From positions 3,100,001 to 3,164,000 of the forward strand of contig NZ_JAUSUT010000001.1 of the NCBI RefSeq assembly GCF_030814215.1: a DNA stretch of 64,000 nt. Reading direction: 5' to 3'. A model generated the notes under the pieces. It made no database searches, had not been told where the DNA came from, and saw nothing but the letters and a program-made list of their open reading frames with translations. How positions within the stretch are numbered: the first letter of the stretch is position 1; each line of letters opens with the position of its first letter. The DNA comes from Amycolatopsis thermophila (GTDB taxonomy: Bacteria; Actinomycetota; Actinomycetes; Mycobacteriales; Pseudonocardiaceae). Shown here piece by piece: positions 53,519 to 61,263 of this stretch. Made by a program: the position numbers and the translations under genes.

Positions 53519-56371
53519 GTGGCGGGTGACGATCGGCTCCGGCTGTCCGTGCTCGGCCCGTTCCGCGCGTGGCGCGGTTCCCGTCAACTCGATCTCGGCC
53601 CGGTCCGGCAGCGGGCGCTGCTCGCCGCCCTCGTGCTGCGTCCGGACGCGACGGTCAGCGCGGACGAACTCCTCGACGACGTGTGGGGCCTGGAGCCGCC
53701 GGGCACCGGACGCCGCGTCATCCCCACGTACGTCTTCCGGCTGCGGAAATGCCTGGGCTCCGAGTCCGCGGACGCCGTCATCGAGCGCACCAGCACGGGA
53801 TACCGCTTTCCCGGTGCCGCGGCCGAAGTGGACGAGGTGTCCCTGGACCGGCTGGCTTCGGAAGCCGCCGCCGCGGAACGGTCCGGGGACCTGGCCGGTG
53901 CGGTGCGTGCCGCGTCGGCCGCGCTCGACCTGTTCGACGGCGAGCCGCTCACCGGGTTGCCCGGACCCTTCGTCGAGGGACACCGGTTGCGGCTGGCCGA
54001 GCGCCGGATGGCGTTGCGGCTCGACAAGGCCGGGTGGCAGGTGCGCCTGGGCCGGCACGCCGAGGTGATCGACGAGCTGACCGCCCTCACCCGGGTCCAC
54101 CCGCACCACGAATCCCTGGCGGCGTTGCTGATGCGGGCGTTGCGCGGCGCCGGCCGCCGGGCCGACGCGCTGGCGGTGTACACCACCTTGCGGCGCCGCC
54201 TGGTCGACGACCTCGGGGTGGAACCGGGCGGCACAGCGCGGCGGGCGCAGCAGGCGGTGCTGCGCGACGAACCCACGCCCGCGGGCCGGGAACGCCCGCC
54301 GCGCAACGAACTTCCGGCCGACGGCGAACTCGCCGGGCGGGCCGAGGAGCTGGCCGTGCTGGTCGAACCGGGGGATCCGGCGCTCGTGACGGTCGCCGCC
54401 GTGGACGGGGTGGCGGGCTCGGGCAAGAGCGCACTCGCGGTGCGCGCAGCCCACCGGCTGCGCCCCGGATATCCGGACGGCTGTCTGTTCGTGGACCTGC
54501 ACGGGCACACCGAGGGGCACGAGCCGTTGCGCCCGGAGCAGCTGCTGCCGCGGATGCTGCGCGCGATCGGGGTGGACGGTGAGCACACCGCGGGCGAGTT
54601 CGACGAACTGGTCGCGTCCTGGCGGTCCGCGACGGCGTCGCTGCGCCTGTTGGTGGTGCTGGACAACGCGAAGAGCGCCGAGCAGGTGCGCCCGCTCCTG
54701 CCCACCGGTGCGGGCAGCCGGGTGCTGGTGACCAGCCGACGGCGGCTGACCGGTCTGCACGCGGAACGACGGATCTCCCTCGGCGCGCTGGACGCCGGGG
54801 CCGCGGACAAGCTGCTCCGCCGGATCGTCGGCGCGGACCGGGTCGAGCGGGAACCGGATGCGGCCCGCGAACTGGCCCGGTTGTGCGGCGGGTTGCCGCT
54901 CGCGTTGCGGCTCGCGGGCGCCCGGTTGCAGAACCGTCCGACGTGGACGTTCGAGTACCTGGTCGCCCGCCTGACCGGGGAAGAGCGCAGGCTCGGCGAG
55001 CTCGCCGTGGAGGACCACGGGATCGAAGCCGCGCTGCGGTTGTCCTACCACCAGCTGCCGGAGGCGGACCGGCGGACGTTCCGCATGCTCGGCCTGGTGC
55101 CGACGCCGGTGTTCGACCCGCTGGCCGTCGCCGCGGTGCTCGGCTGCACCGCGGCCGAGGCCGAGCGGTCGCTGGAACGGCTGGTGGACGCGAGCATGCT
55201 CCTGCAACCCGCCGGGGGCCGGTACCGGCTGCACGACCTGGTCGGGGTGTACGCGCGAGGGCTGGCCGCGGGCGAACCCGCGCCGGTGACCGCTGCCGCG
55301 CGCGGCCGGGTGCTCCGGCTCTACGCGGCCGCCGCCCGGTGCGCGAGCGACTGGGGCGTCCACGACCCGTCCAGCGGTCCGGCGCCGGACGACGCGCCGT
55401 TCACCGGATGGGCGGACGCGACGGCCTGGCTGGACGCGGTCGGCGCCGATCTGACCGGGGTGGTCGGTTACGCGGCGAGCACCGGCGAGGCGGACTACGC
55501 GTGCTGGATCGCCGAGGGGCTGGTCGAGTACCTGATGCGGCAGGGCCGGTACGAGGAGTGCCGCGCGGCCATCGATCTCGCACTCCCGCTGGCCGAGCTG
55601 AGCACCGACCCGCGGATGGCGCCGGCTCTGCGGCGCGCCTTCGGTACGGCGGAAGGGATGCAGGGCCGGTACGAGCGTGCCCGGCCGTGGTGCGACGAGG
55701 CCGTGCGGCTCAGCCGTCGCCTCGGCGACCGGCACGAGGAGGCGCGGGCGCTCGCCATGCACGGCACGCTGGAGGCGGTGGCCGGAGACCCGGCCGGGGC
55801 GCTCGCGGCGCTGACCGAAGCGCATGCGCTGGGGCGGCGGTTCGACGACCCGTTCCTCGTCGGGCTGACGATCGCCAACACCGGGCTGGTCTACTTCCGC
55901 ACGGGCCGGGTCGACGAGGCGCAGAGCTGCCTCGAGCAGGGTGTGGTGTTCGCCGAGAAGATCGACCGGCCGCGGGCCGTGGCGATGGCGTCGGGTGCGC
56001 TCGGCAAGTTCCACCTCGGACTCGGCCGGCACAGCGAGGCCGTCGCGCCGCTGCGGCGGGCGGCGCGCTCGGCCGAGGAGGCCGGCGACGTCGACCTGTC
56101 GGCGGACTGCCTGTCGATGTGGGGCGCGGCCGAAGCGGGACTGGGCAACGCGAGCACGGCCGTGGAGCTGCAGCGCCGGGCGCTCGGGTCGCTCACCGAG
56201 CAGAGCCGGCCGCAGCTGGAGCTGGAAATCCGCAACCGGCTGGGCGAGGGGCTGCTCGCGGTGGGGGACGCCGCCGCGGCGCGGGAGCAGTTCGCGGTGG
56301 TGCTGAAGCGGACCGGCCCCGCGGACGCCGAACGGGCCCGCGCGCGGGCGGGCCTGACGGCCTGCGGGTGA
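53519..56371 (+). CDS. AfsR/SARP-type large regulator (BTAD, NB-ARC, TPR)
   Basis: The 950-residue protein has an OmpR-type winged helix (about 5-95; VRQRALLAALVLRPDATVSADELLDDVWG), a BTAD domain (about 100-250), an NB-ARC ATPase with Walker A GVAGSGKSA at about 298-306 and LLVVLDNAKSAEQV as Walker B, a winged segment, and TPR repeats from about 660 to the end. AfsR-like proteins integrate signals and activate secondary metabolism or development. No biosynthetic cluster lies in the window, so its targets may be elsewhere. GTG 53519 follows GGGGGCGG. Confidence 0.92.
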   Translation: MAGDDRLRLSVLGPFRAWRGSRQLDLGPVRQRALLAALVLRPDATVSADELLDDVWGLEPPGTGRRVIPTYVFRLRKCLGSESADAVIERTSTGYRFPGAAAEVDEVSLDRLASEAAAAERSGDLAGAVRAASAALDLFDGEPLTGLPGPFVEGHRLRLAERRMALRLDKAGWQVRLGRHAEVIDELTALTRVHPHHESLAALLMRALRGAGRRADALAVYTTLRRRLVDDLGVEPGGTARRAQQAVLRDEPTPAGRERPPRNELPADGELAGRAEELAVLVEPGDPALVTVAAVDGVAGSGKSALAVRAAHRLRPGYPDGCLFVDLHGHTEGHEPLRPEQLLPRMLRAIGVDGEHTAGEFDELVASWRSATASLRLLVVLDNAKSAEQVRPLLPTGAGSRVLVTSRRRLTGLHAERRISLGALDAGAADKLLRRIVGADRVEREPDAARELARLCGGLPLALRLAGARLQNRPTWTFEYLVARLTGEERRLGELAVEDHGIEAALRLSYHQLPEADRRTFRMLGLVPTPVFDPLAVAAVLGCTAAEAERSLERLVDASMLLQPAGGRYRLHDLVGVYARGLAAGEPAPVTAAARGRVLRLYAAAARCASDWGVHDPSSGPAPDDAPFTGWADATAWLDAVGADLTGVVGYAASTGEADYACWIAEGLVEYLMRQGRYEECRAAIDLALPLAELSTDPRMAPALRRAFGTAEGMQGRYERARPWCDEAVRLSRRLGDRHEEARALAMHGTLEAVAGDPAGALAALTEAHALGRRFDDPFLVGLTIANTGLVYFRTGRVDEAQSCLEQGVVFAEKIDRPRAVAMASGALGKFHLGLGRHSEAVAPLRRAARSAEEAGDVDLSADCLSMWGAAEAGLGNASTAVELQRRALGSLTEQSRPQLELEIRNRLGEGLLAVGDAAAAREQFAVVLKRTGPADAERARARAGLTACG

Positions 56372-56427
56372 GCCACGGGTTCGCGCGCGTCCTCTGTGGA
56401 CCGGGTGCGTGCACGTGCCCGTCGCAT

Positions 56428-56514
56428 GATCTCCCCGGGGTGGTGGCACGGGAACGCGGCACCCTCACCGGGCAAATCGTGCACGTCACCGGTGGTGCGT
56501 ACGCCGGCCGGTGA
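56428..56514 (+). pseudogene. C-terminal remnant of a short-chain dehydrogenase
   Basis: The last 28 codons before TGA 56512 read ARERGTLTGQIVHVTGGAYAGR at the end, which is the standard C-terminal strand of FabG-like SDRs ('GxLTGQxxxVxGGxYxGR'). No start or earlier SDR sequence is present, so only the 3' end of a lost gene remains between the AfsR-like gene and the permease. Confidence 0.65.
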
Positions 56515-56559
56515 CGCTCCCGTTAAGGTCCGGACCAGATGGACCGGGATCGGAGGAGC

Positions 56560-57939
56560 ATGAGCGACCAGGGAACGGACGAGGGCTACGCCCGCGGCCT
56601 GAAGAACCGCCAGATCAGCATGATGGCGATCGGCGGCGCCATCGGCACCGGTTTGTTCCTGGGTGCCGGTGCGGCGATCGAGTCGTCCGGGCCGGCGCTG
56701 ATCGTCTCCTACGCCGTCGCCGGCGCGGTGATCTTCTTGATCATGCGCGCGCTCGGCGAACTGCTGATGTACCGGCCGGTGTCGCGCAGTTTCGTGGACT
56801 ACGCCGAGGAGTTCGTCGGCCGGTTCGCCGGGTTCGCCACCGGCTGGGTGTACTGGCTGATGTGGGTCGTCACGGCGATGGCGGAGATCACCGCGGCCGG
56901 GATCTACGTGCAGTACTGGTTCCCGGGCATCCCGCAGTGGGTCACCGCCGCGGTGGTGCTGGGCGTGCTGTTCCTGGCGAACCTGATCTCGGTGAAGGTG
57001 TTCGGCGAGTTCGAGTTCTGGTTCTCCATGATCAAGGTCGTGACGATCGTCGGCGCGATCGTGCTCGGGCTCGCGGTCATCGTCTTCGGCCTCGGCCCCG
57101 CCGGTGAGCACGCCACGTTCGCCCACCTGGTGAGCGACGGCGGGTTCCTGCCGCACGGCGCGGGCAGCGCGCTGCTGGCGCTGCAGAGCGTCATGTTCGC
57201 CTACCTCGGCGTCGAGCTGATCGGCCTGACCGCCGGCGAGGCCGCGAACCCGCGGGTGGTGCTGCCGAAGGCGATCAACAACGTCATGGTCCGGATCGGC
57301 GTGTTCTACGTCGGGGCGCTGGTCGTGCTGCTGTCGCTGGTGCCGTGGACCGAGTTCCACGAGGGGGAGAGCCCGTTCGTGCGCGCCTTCGACGCGGTGG
57401 GCATCCACGGCGCCGCCGGGATCATCCAGTTCGTGGTGCTCACGGCCGCCCTGTCGTCGTGCAACTCGGGCATCTACTCCACCGGCCGGATGCTGCGCAC
57501 GCTCGCGGTCCACCGCGCCGCGCCGAAGCCGTTCCGGCGGCTGTCCCGGCGTCAGGTGCCCGCCACGAGCATCACGGCGTCCGCGCTCGTCATGGCGCTG
57601 GGCATCCTGGTCAACGCGGTGGTGCCGGAGAAGGCGTTCGCCTACGTCACCAGTGTCGCCACGGTCGGTGTGCTGTGGACGTGGGGCGTGATCGTGGTGT
57701 GCCAGCTGCGGTACCGCCGCCGCAGCGACCGGGGCGAGCTGCCGGCGTCGGAGTTCCGCATGCCCGGCGCGCCGTGGACCGGTTACCTCGCGCTGGCGTT
57801 CCTCGCGCTGGTCGTGGTGCTGCTCGGGTTCGGCGAGGACACCCGGGTGGCGCTCTACGTGACGCCGGTCGTCGCCGCCGTCATCGGTGCCGGCTACCTG
57901 ATCAGCAGGCGGCCGGAGCGGGCTAAGCAGCCGGCGTGA
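56560..57939 (+). CDS. Amino acid permease (APC superfamily)
   Basis: This 459-residue permease has 12 predicted helices. GLKNRQISMMAIGGAIGTGLFLGAGAAIESSGPA at the N-terminus is the classical amino acid transporter signature. ALGELLMYRPVSRSFVDYAEEFVGRFAGFATGWVYWLMW and ELIGLTAGEAANPRVVLPKAINNVMVRIGVFY also fit the GabP/CycA/AnsP group. It imports an amino acid with protons; which one cannot be told. ATG 56560 follows GGAGG closely, and ATG 56539 is an alternative. The 3' end overlaps the convergent GSDH gene by 17 bp. Confidence 0.93.
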   Translation: MSDQGTDEGYARGLKNRQISMMAIGGAIGTGLFLGAGAAIESSGPALIVSYAVAGAVIFLIMRALGELLMYRPVSRSFVDYAEEFVGRFAGFATGWVYWLMWVVTAMAEITAAGIYVQYWFPGIPQWVTAAVVLGVLFLANLISVKVFGEFEFWFSMIKVVTIVGAIVLGLAVIVFGLGPAGEHATFAHLVSDGGFLPHGAGSALLALQSVMFAYLGVELIGLTAGEAANPRVVLPKAINNVMVRIGVFYVGALVVLLSLVPWTEFHEGESPFVRAFDAVGIHGAAGIIQFVVLTAALSSCNSGIYSTGRMLRTLAVHRAAPKPFRRLSRRQVPATSITASALVMALGILVNAVVPEKAFAYVTSVATVGVLWTWGVIVVCQLRYRRRSDRGELPASEFRMPGAPWTGYLALAFLALVVVLLGFGEDTRVALYVTPVVAAVIGAGYLISRRPERAKQPA

Positions 57940-59116
57940 CGCGCAGGACCTTGTCGTCGCTGCCGTCCGACGTGGTCACGTACAGCGCGCCGTCCGGACC
58001 GCTGCGGGCGGCGCGCAACCGGCCGTACTTGTCGTTGAACTCCGGCGGCAGGTAGACCTCGGTGATCGCGCCGGAACCGTCCACCGTGAACATCAGCATC
58101 TTCTGTCCCTTGAGCGCCACCACGGCGAGCCTGCCGTCCAGCGGCCCCCACTGCGGTCCGGACACGAAGGCCGCGCCGCAGATGGCCTCGGTGATCTCGC
58201 CCGACGTCCACAGCGGCCGGACGGCGTCCGGGAACCGTTGCAGGTCGGTCATCGGGACGTTCTCGTCGTACTCGCCGCTGGTACCGCCCCGCGACGGGTC
58301 CCAGCCGTAGTTGCCGCCGGCCCGGATCAGGTTGATCTCGTCGTCGAACGCCGGTCCGTGCTCGGCGACGAAGACCTGGCCGGTGCCCGGCCGCACGGCC
58401 ACGCCCTGGATGTTGCGGTGCCCGTAGGTGTAGATCCGCTGCTCGGCCGGGTCGGGCGAGGAGATGAACGGGTTGTCCGGTAGCGGGGCGCCGGTGCCGA
58501 GGTCGATGCGCAGCACCTTGCCGCCGAGGCTGTGCCGGTCCTGCGACACGGTGGGCTGGGCGGTGTCACCGGTGCCGACGAGCAGCGCCCCGTCGGCGGC
58601 GATCTGCGGCCGGCAGCCGGAATGGCGGCCGCTCTGGTTGACCGGCAGCCCGGTCAACAGGTCGCGCACCTTCGTCGCGCTCCGCTTGTCCGCGGACAGC
58701 GTCCACGTGACCAGCCGGATGTCGACCGCCCGACCGTTCTCCTGGTGGGTCTGGCAGGTGGTGAACCGGTGGCTGACGGCGAAGTCCGGGTGCACGACCA
58801 TGCCCATCAGACCACCCTCGCCGCGTGCCCAGACGTCGGAGAAGTCGGCGGTCACCGGGCTGACGGCGGTGCCGTCGACCAGCGTCAGGCGCCCGGGCCG
58901 CTGCGTGACGAGCATCGAGCCGTCCGGCAGGAAGCCGACGTCCCAGCCGTGCTGCAGCCCGCTCGCGACGACGTCCACGTGCAGGGCGAGGCTCTTGCCG
59001 GACACGGTCGTCGGGGCGGCCACCGTGGTGGGCGCGGACGGCAGGTCCTGGGCGGGCGACGGCGTGCAGGCCGTCGCGGCCAGGACGGCGAGCAGAACGG
59101 CCCAGGTGCGGCGCAT
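57923..59116 (-). CDS. Glucose/sorbosone dehydrogenase (PQQ sGDH-like) exported protein
   Basis: This 397-residue six-bladed propeller has an N-terminal export signal with a possible lipobox ending at LAATAC (not ideal). The GSDH family blocks are QHGWDVGFLPDGSMLVTQRPGRL, GGLMGMVVHPDF, YTYGHRNIQGVAVRPGTGQVFVAEHGPAFDDEINLI, NYGWDPSRGG and GALYVTTSDG. These include the catalytic His-type region of soluble glucose dehydrogenases. PQQ use and the sugar substrate are not proved. ATG 59116 was chosen because the signal peptide starts there. Confidence 0.9.
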   Translation of the reverse strand: MRRTWAVLLAVLAATACTPSPAQDLPSAPTTVAAPTTVSGKSLALHVDVVASGLQHGWDVGFLPDGSMLVTQRPGRLTLVDGTAVSPVTADFSDVWARGEGGLMGMVVHPDFAVSHRFTTCQTHQENGRAVDIRLVTWTLSADKRSATKVRDLLTGLPVNQSGRHSGCRPQIAADGALLVGTGDTAQPTVSQDRHSLGGKVLRIDLGTGAPLPDNPFISSPDPAEQRIYTYGHRNIQGVAVRPGTGQVFVAEHGPAFDDEINLIRAGGNYGWDPSRGGTSGEYDENVPMTDLQRFPDAVRPLWTSGEITEAICGAAFVSGPQWGPLDGRLAVVALKGQKMLMFTVDGSGAITEVYLPPEFNDKYGRLRAARSGPDGALYVTTSDGSDDKVLRVTPAA

Positions 59117-59157
59117 GCGGTCATTGTGCCCGTTGTCCGGTGAAGTCCGGGCCGAAA

Positions 59158-59922
59158 TCACGCCGCGAGCGCCTCGGCGGTGGCCGCGTCGGCCGGCAGG
59201 AACGTTTCCAGCCGCAGTTCGGACACCGTGACGTCGACGGCTGTCGCGAACGTGGTGATCGCCGTGAGCAGGCGCATCCGACCACGCGCGGTGTCGAGCA
59301 CCAGCGGCACCGCGAAGCCGAGGTGCTCGCCGTCGAGCTCGGGTGGTCCGGGCAGGTAGCCCGCCAGCTCGGCGAGCAGTTCCTCGTGGCGGGGGTGCGG
59401 GGCCTTCGCCAGCTCCTGCCGCGGCCGCTCCAGCACGTGACGGGCCCAGTCGTCGAAGTTCACGATCCGCCGCGCCATGCCGCGCGGGTGCAGGGCCAGG
59501 CGCAGCACGTTGACCGGCGGTTCGAGCAGTTCCGGCGCGGCGCCCTCGGTGAGCAGGTCCGCGGCCTTGTTCGCGGCGACGAGGTCACCGAAGCGGTCCA
59601 CCACGATCGCAGGGTACGGCTCGTGGCCCTCCAGGAGCTTTTCCAGCGCGTCGAGCACCGGCCGCAGCGCCGGGTCGGTCACGTCGGTCTCCGGGTAGGT
59701 GGGGGCGTAGCCGGCGGTGAGCAGCAGCGCGTTGCGTTCGCGCAGCGGGAGCTGCAACGACTCGGCGACGCGCACCACCATGCCGCGCCCGGGCACCGAC
59801 CGGCCGCTCTCCATGAAGCTGACGTGCCGCTGCGTGGTACCGGCGCGCAGGGCCAGCTCCAGCTGCGACAGGCGCCGTCGTCTGCGCCAGTCCTTGAGGG
59901 CACTTCCGAAAGCCGTCGTCAC
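59158..59922 (-). CDS. XRE family regulator with MmyB-like ligand domain
   Basis: This 254-residue protein has an N-terminal helix-turn-helix (LSQLELALRAGTTQRHVSFMESGRSVPGRGMVVRVAESLQLPLRERNALLLTAGYAP, 18-74) followed by the MmyB-like PAS-type ligand domain (PYPAIVVDRFGDLVAANKAADLL, ARRIVNFDDWARHVLERPRQEL, FAVPLVLDTARGRMRLLTAITTFATAVDVTVSELRLETFLPAD). Actinobacterial members commonly regulate a divergent oxidoreductase. Here the divergent unit is a small gene and an LLM oxidoreductase, both preceded by ATTCCC-N4-GGGAAT palindromes. GTG 59922 is the start. Confidence 0.92.
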   Translation of the reverse strand: MTTAFGSALKDWRRRRRLSQLELALRAGTTQRHVSFMESGRSVPGRGMVVRVAESLQLPLRERNALLLTAGYAPTYPETDVTDPALRPVLDALEKLLEGHEPYPAIVVDRFGDLVAANKAADLLTEGAAPELLEPPVNVLRLALHPRGMARRIVNFDDWARHVLERPRQELAKAPHPRHEELLAELAGYLPGPPELDGEHLGFAVPLVLDTARGRMRLLTAITTFATAVDVTVSELRLETFLPADAATAEALAA

Positions 59923-59956
59923 CCCGCATGCTTACTACCGGCAGTGCGCTGCCCGC

Positions 59957-59974
59957 CATTCCCCGCGGGGAATG
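59957..59974. promoter_or_regulatory. Palindromic operator, copy 1 (ATTCCC-N4-GGGAAT)
   Basis: CATTCCCCGCGGGGAATG is a perfect 18-bp palindrome between the XRE regulator and the 56-codon gene, 19 bp before the small gene start and 34 bp from the regulator start. The same arms recur at 60228-60243 before the LLM gene. Shared arms with different centres (CGCG, TGAC) point to one binding protein, most simply the adjacent XRE regulator. Confidence 0.75.
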
Positions 59975-59993
59975 ACCCGCCAGGAGGTGCCGG

Positions 59994-60164
59994 ATGCCCG
60001 AGCGGTTCACGGATGAGGAGCTGGACTTCCTCCGCTTCGCACGCTTCGGCGAGCTGCCGCCGCGCGTGCCGCCGGAGCAACTCGTGGAGGTCGTGGAGAC
60101 CGAGCAACCGGACCTGCCACCGGCGCGGCCGGTGTTCGACCTCGGACCCGGCGGGCCGGCCTGA
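59994..60164 (+). CDS. 56-residue acidic protein of unknown function
   Basis: ATG 59994 is preceded by AGGAGG at six bases, one of the best ribosome binding sites in the window. The 57-codon frame ends at TGA 60162 and has the codon usage of a real gene. The product is acidic and Pro-rich: a helical start (RFTDEELDFLRFARFGELPP), then PPEQLVEVVE, then a Pro/Gly-rich tail. No family is recognised. An 18-bp palindrome directly upstream and another between this gene and the LLM gene suggest joint control by the divergent XRE regulator. It could be a partner or modulator of either protein; this is inference. Confidence 0.7.
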   Translation: MPERFTDEELDFLRFARFGELPPRVPPEQLVEVVETEQPDLPPARPVFDLGPGGPA

Positions 60165-60227
60165 CCACCGCGACGGCGCGGCGTGCCCACCCGGAAACAT
60201 GGCGGGCGAACTCGGCGGCGGGGGCGT

Positions 60228-60243
60228 ATTCCCTGACGGGAAT
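60228..60243. promoter_or_regulatory. Palindromic operator, copy 2 (ATTCCC-N4-GGGAAT)
   Basis: ATTCCCTGACGGGAAT repeats the arms of the 59957-59974 site with a different centre. It lies 35 bp before the LLM oxidoreductase start, inside the expected promoter. Its presence implies that the LLM gene has its own regulated promoter. Confidence 0.7.
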
Positions 60244-60278
60244 TGCCGCTGTCCCGCCCCGGCGCGAGTCTCGGCGGC

Positions 60279-61208
60279 GTGCAGATCGGACTTCTCCTCC
60301 CCACCGGGCAGGCCCAGCTCCAGTCGGGCGGCTCGGCCGCGAACGTCGTCGACATCGCCGTCCGGGCCGAGCGGCTCGGCTTCGACTCGGTCTGGGCCGG
60401 GGACTCGCTGTCCCGCGCCCGGATCGAACCGCTCACCCTGCTCACCGCCGTCGCGCAGGCCACCGACACGATCAGGCTCGGCACCGCGACCCTCATCCCC
60501 GCCTACCGCCACCCCGCGCAGGCCGCCCTCACGATCTCCTCGCTCGACCTCGTCTCCGGCGGACGCCTGGTCCTCGGCGTCGGCGGCGGGTTCCCCGGTC
60601 GCAGCGAGCACGAGTTCGACCTGGTCGGCGTCGACCCCAAGACGCGCTTCTCGCACCTCGACGACACCGTGACCTTGTGGAAGCAGCTGTGGACCGGCCG
60701 CCCGACGTCGTTCTCCGGCAAGGTGCTGCACTACGACTGGCTGCCCGAGGTGCCGCGCCCGGTCCAGCCGGGCGGCCCGCCGGTGTGGCTCGCCGGCATC
60801 ACCCCGGCGGCGCTGCGCCGCGCGGGCCGGCTCTACGACGGGTGGTTGCCCTACCCGCCCGACCCCGCCGACTACGCGAGCGGTCTGGCGACCATCCGCG
60901 AGCAGGGCCGCGACGTCACCCCGGCCCTCTTCGCCACCGTCCACCTCGGCGAGGGCACGGCCGCGCTCGAGGAGTACTGCCAGGCCACCTACCAGGCCTC
61001 ACTCGACTGGGTGAGCAAGATCCAGGTGATGATCTCCGGCGGCCCGGAGTCGGTGATCGCCCAGCTCAGGCGCTTCGCCGACGCCGGTGCCCGGCACATC
61101 CTGCTGCGCGTCGCGGCCCTCGATCCCGCTGCCATCGACCACCAGCTCGCGGGACTCGCCGAAATTTTGTCGCCCCTGCGACGTACCCTGGAACCCGAGA
61201 GCCCCTGA
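60279..61208 (+). CDS. LLM class flavin/F420-dependent oxidoreductase
   Basis: The 309-residue luciferase-like protein starts [48 protein letters not shown]. It has [55 protein letters not shown] and [29 protein letters not shown], typical of the LLM family. Whether the cofactor is FMN or F420 is unclear. GTG 60279 fits the usual N-terminus; the ribosome binding site is weak, and the transcript may be short-leadered from the operator-controlled promoter at 60228. It forms a probable regulon with the XRE gene and the 56-codon gene. Confidence 0.9.
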   Translation: MQIGLLLPTGQAQLQSGGSAANVVDIAVRAERLGFDSVWAGDSLSRARIEPLTLLTAVAQATDTIRLGTATLIPAYRHPAQAALTISSLDLVSGGRLVLGVGGGFPGRSEHEFDLVGVDPKTRFSHLDDTVTLWKQLWTGRPTSFSGKVLHYDWLPEVPRPVQPGGPPVWLAGITPAALRRAGRLYDGWLPYPPDPADYASGLATIREQGRDVTPALFATVHLGEGTAALEEYCQATYQASLDWVSKIQVMISGGPESVIAQLRRFADAGARHILLRVAALDPAAIDHQLAGLAEILSPLRRTLEPESP

Positions 61209-61263
61209 TCCCTCCGCGAACCCGGGCAGGGGTGTGCCCGCGTGCTCCAGGGAGATCGTTTCC

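Noticed and set aside
53519..56371. AfsR-like gene as the pathway regulator of a biosynthetic cluster.
   Set aside because: No polyketide, peptide or terpene biosynthetic genes lie within the window. The neighbours are a permease, a GSDH-type protein and core genes.
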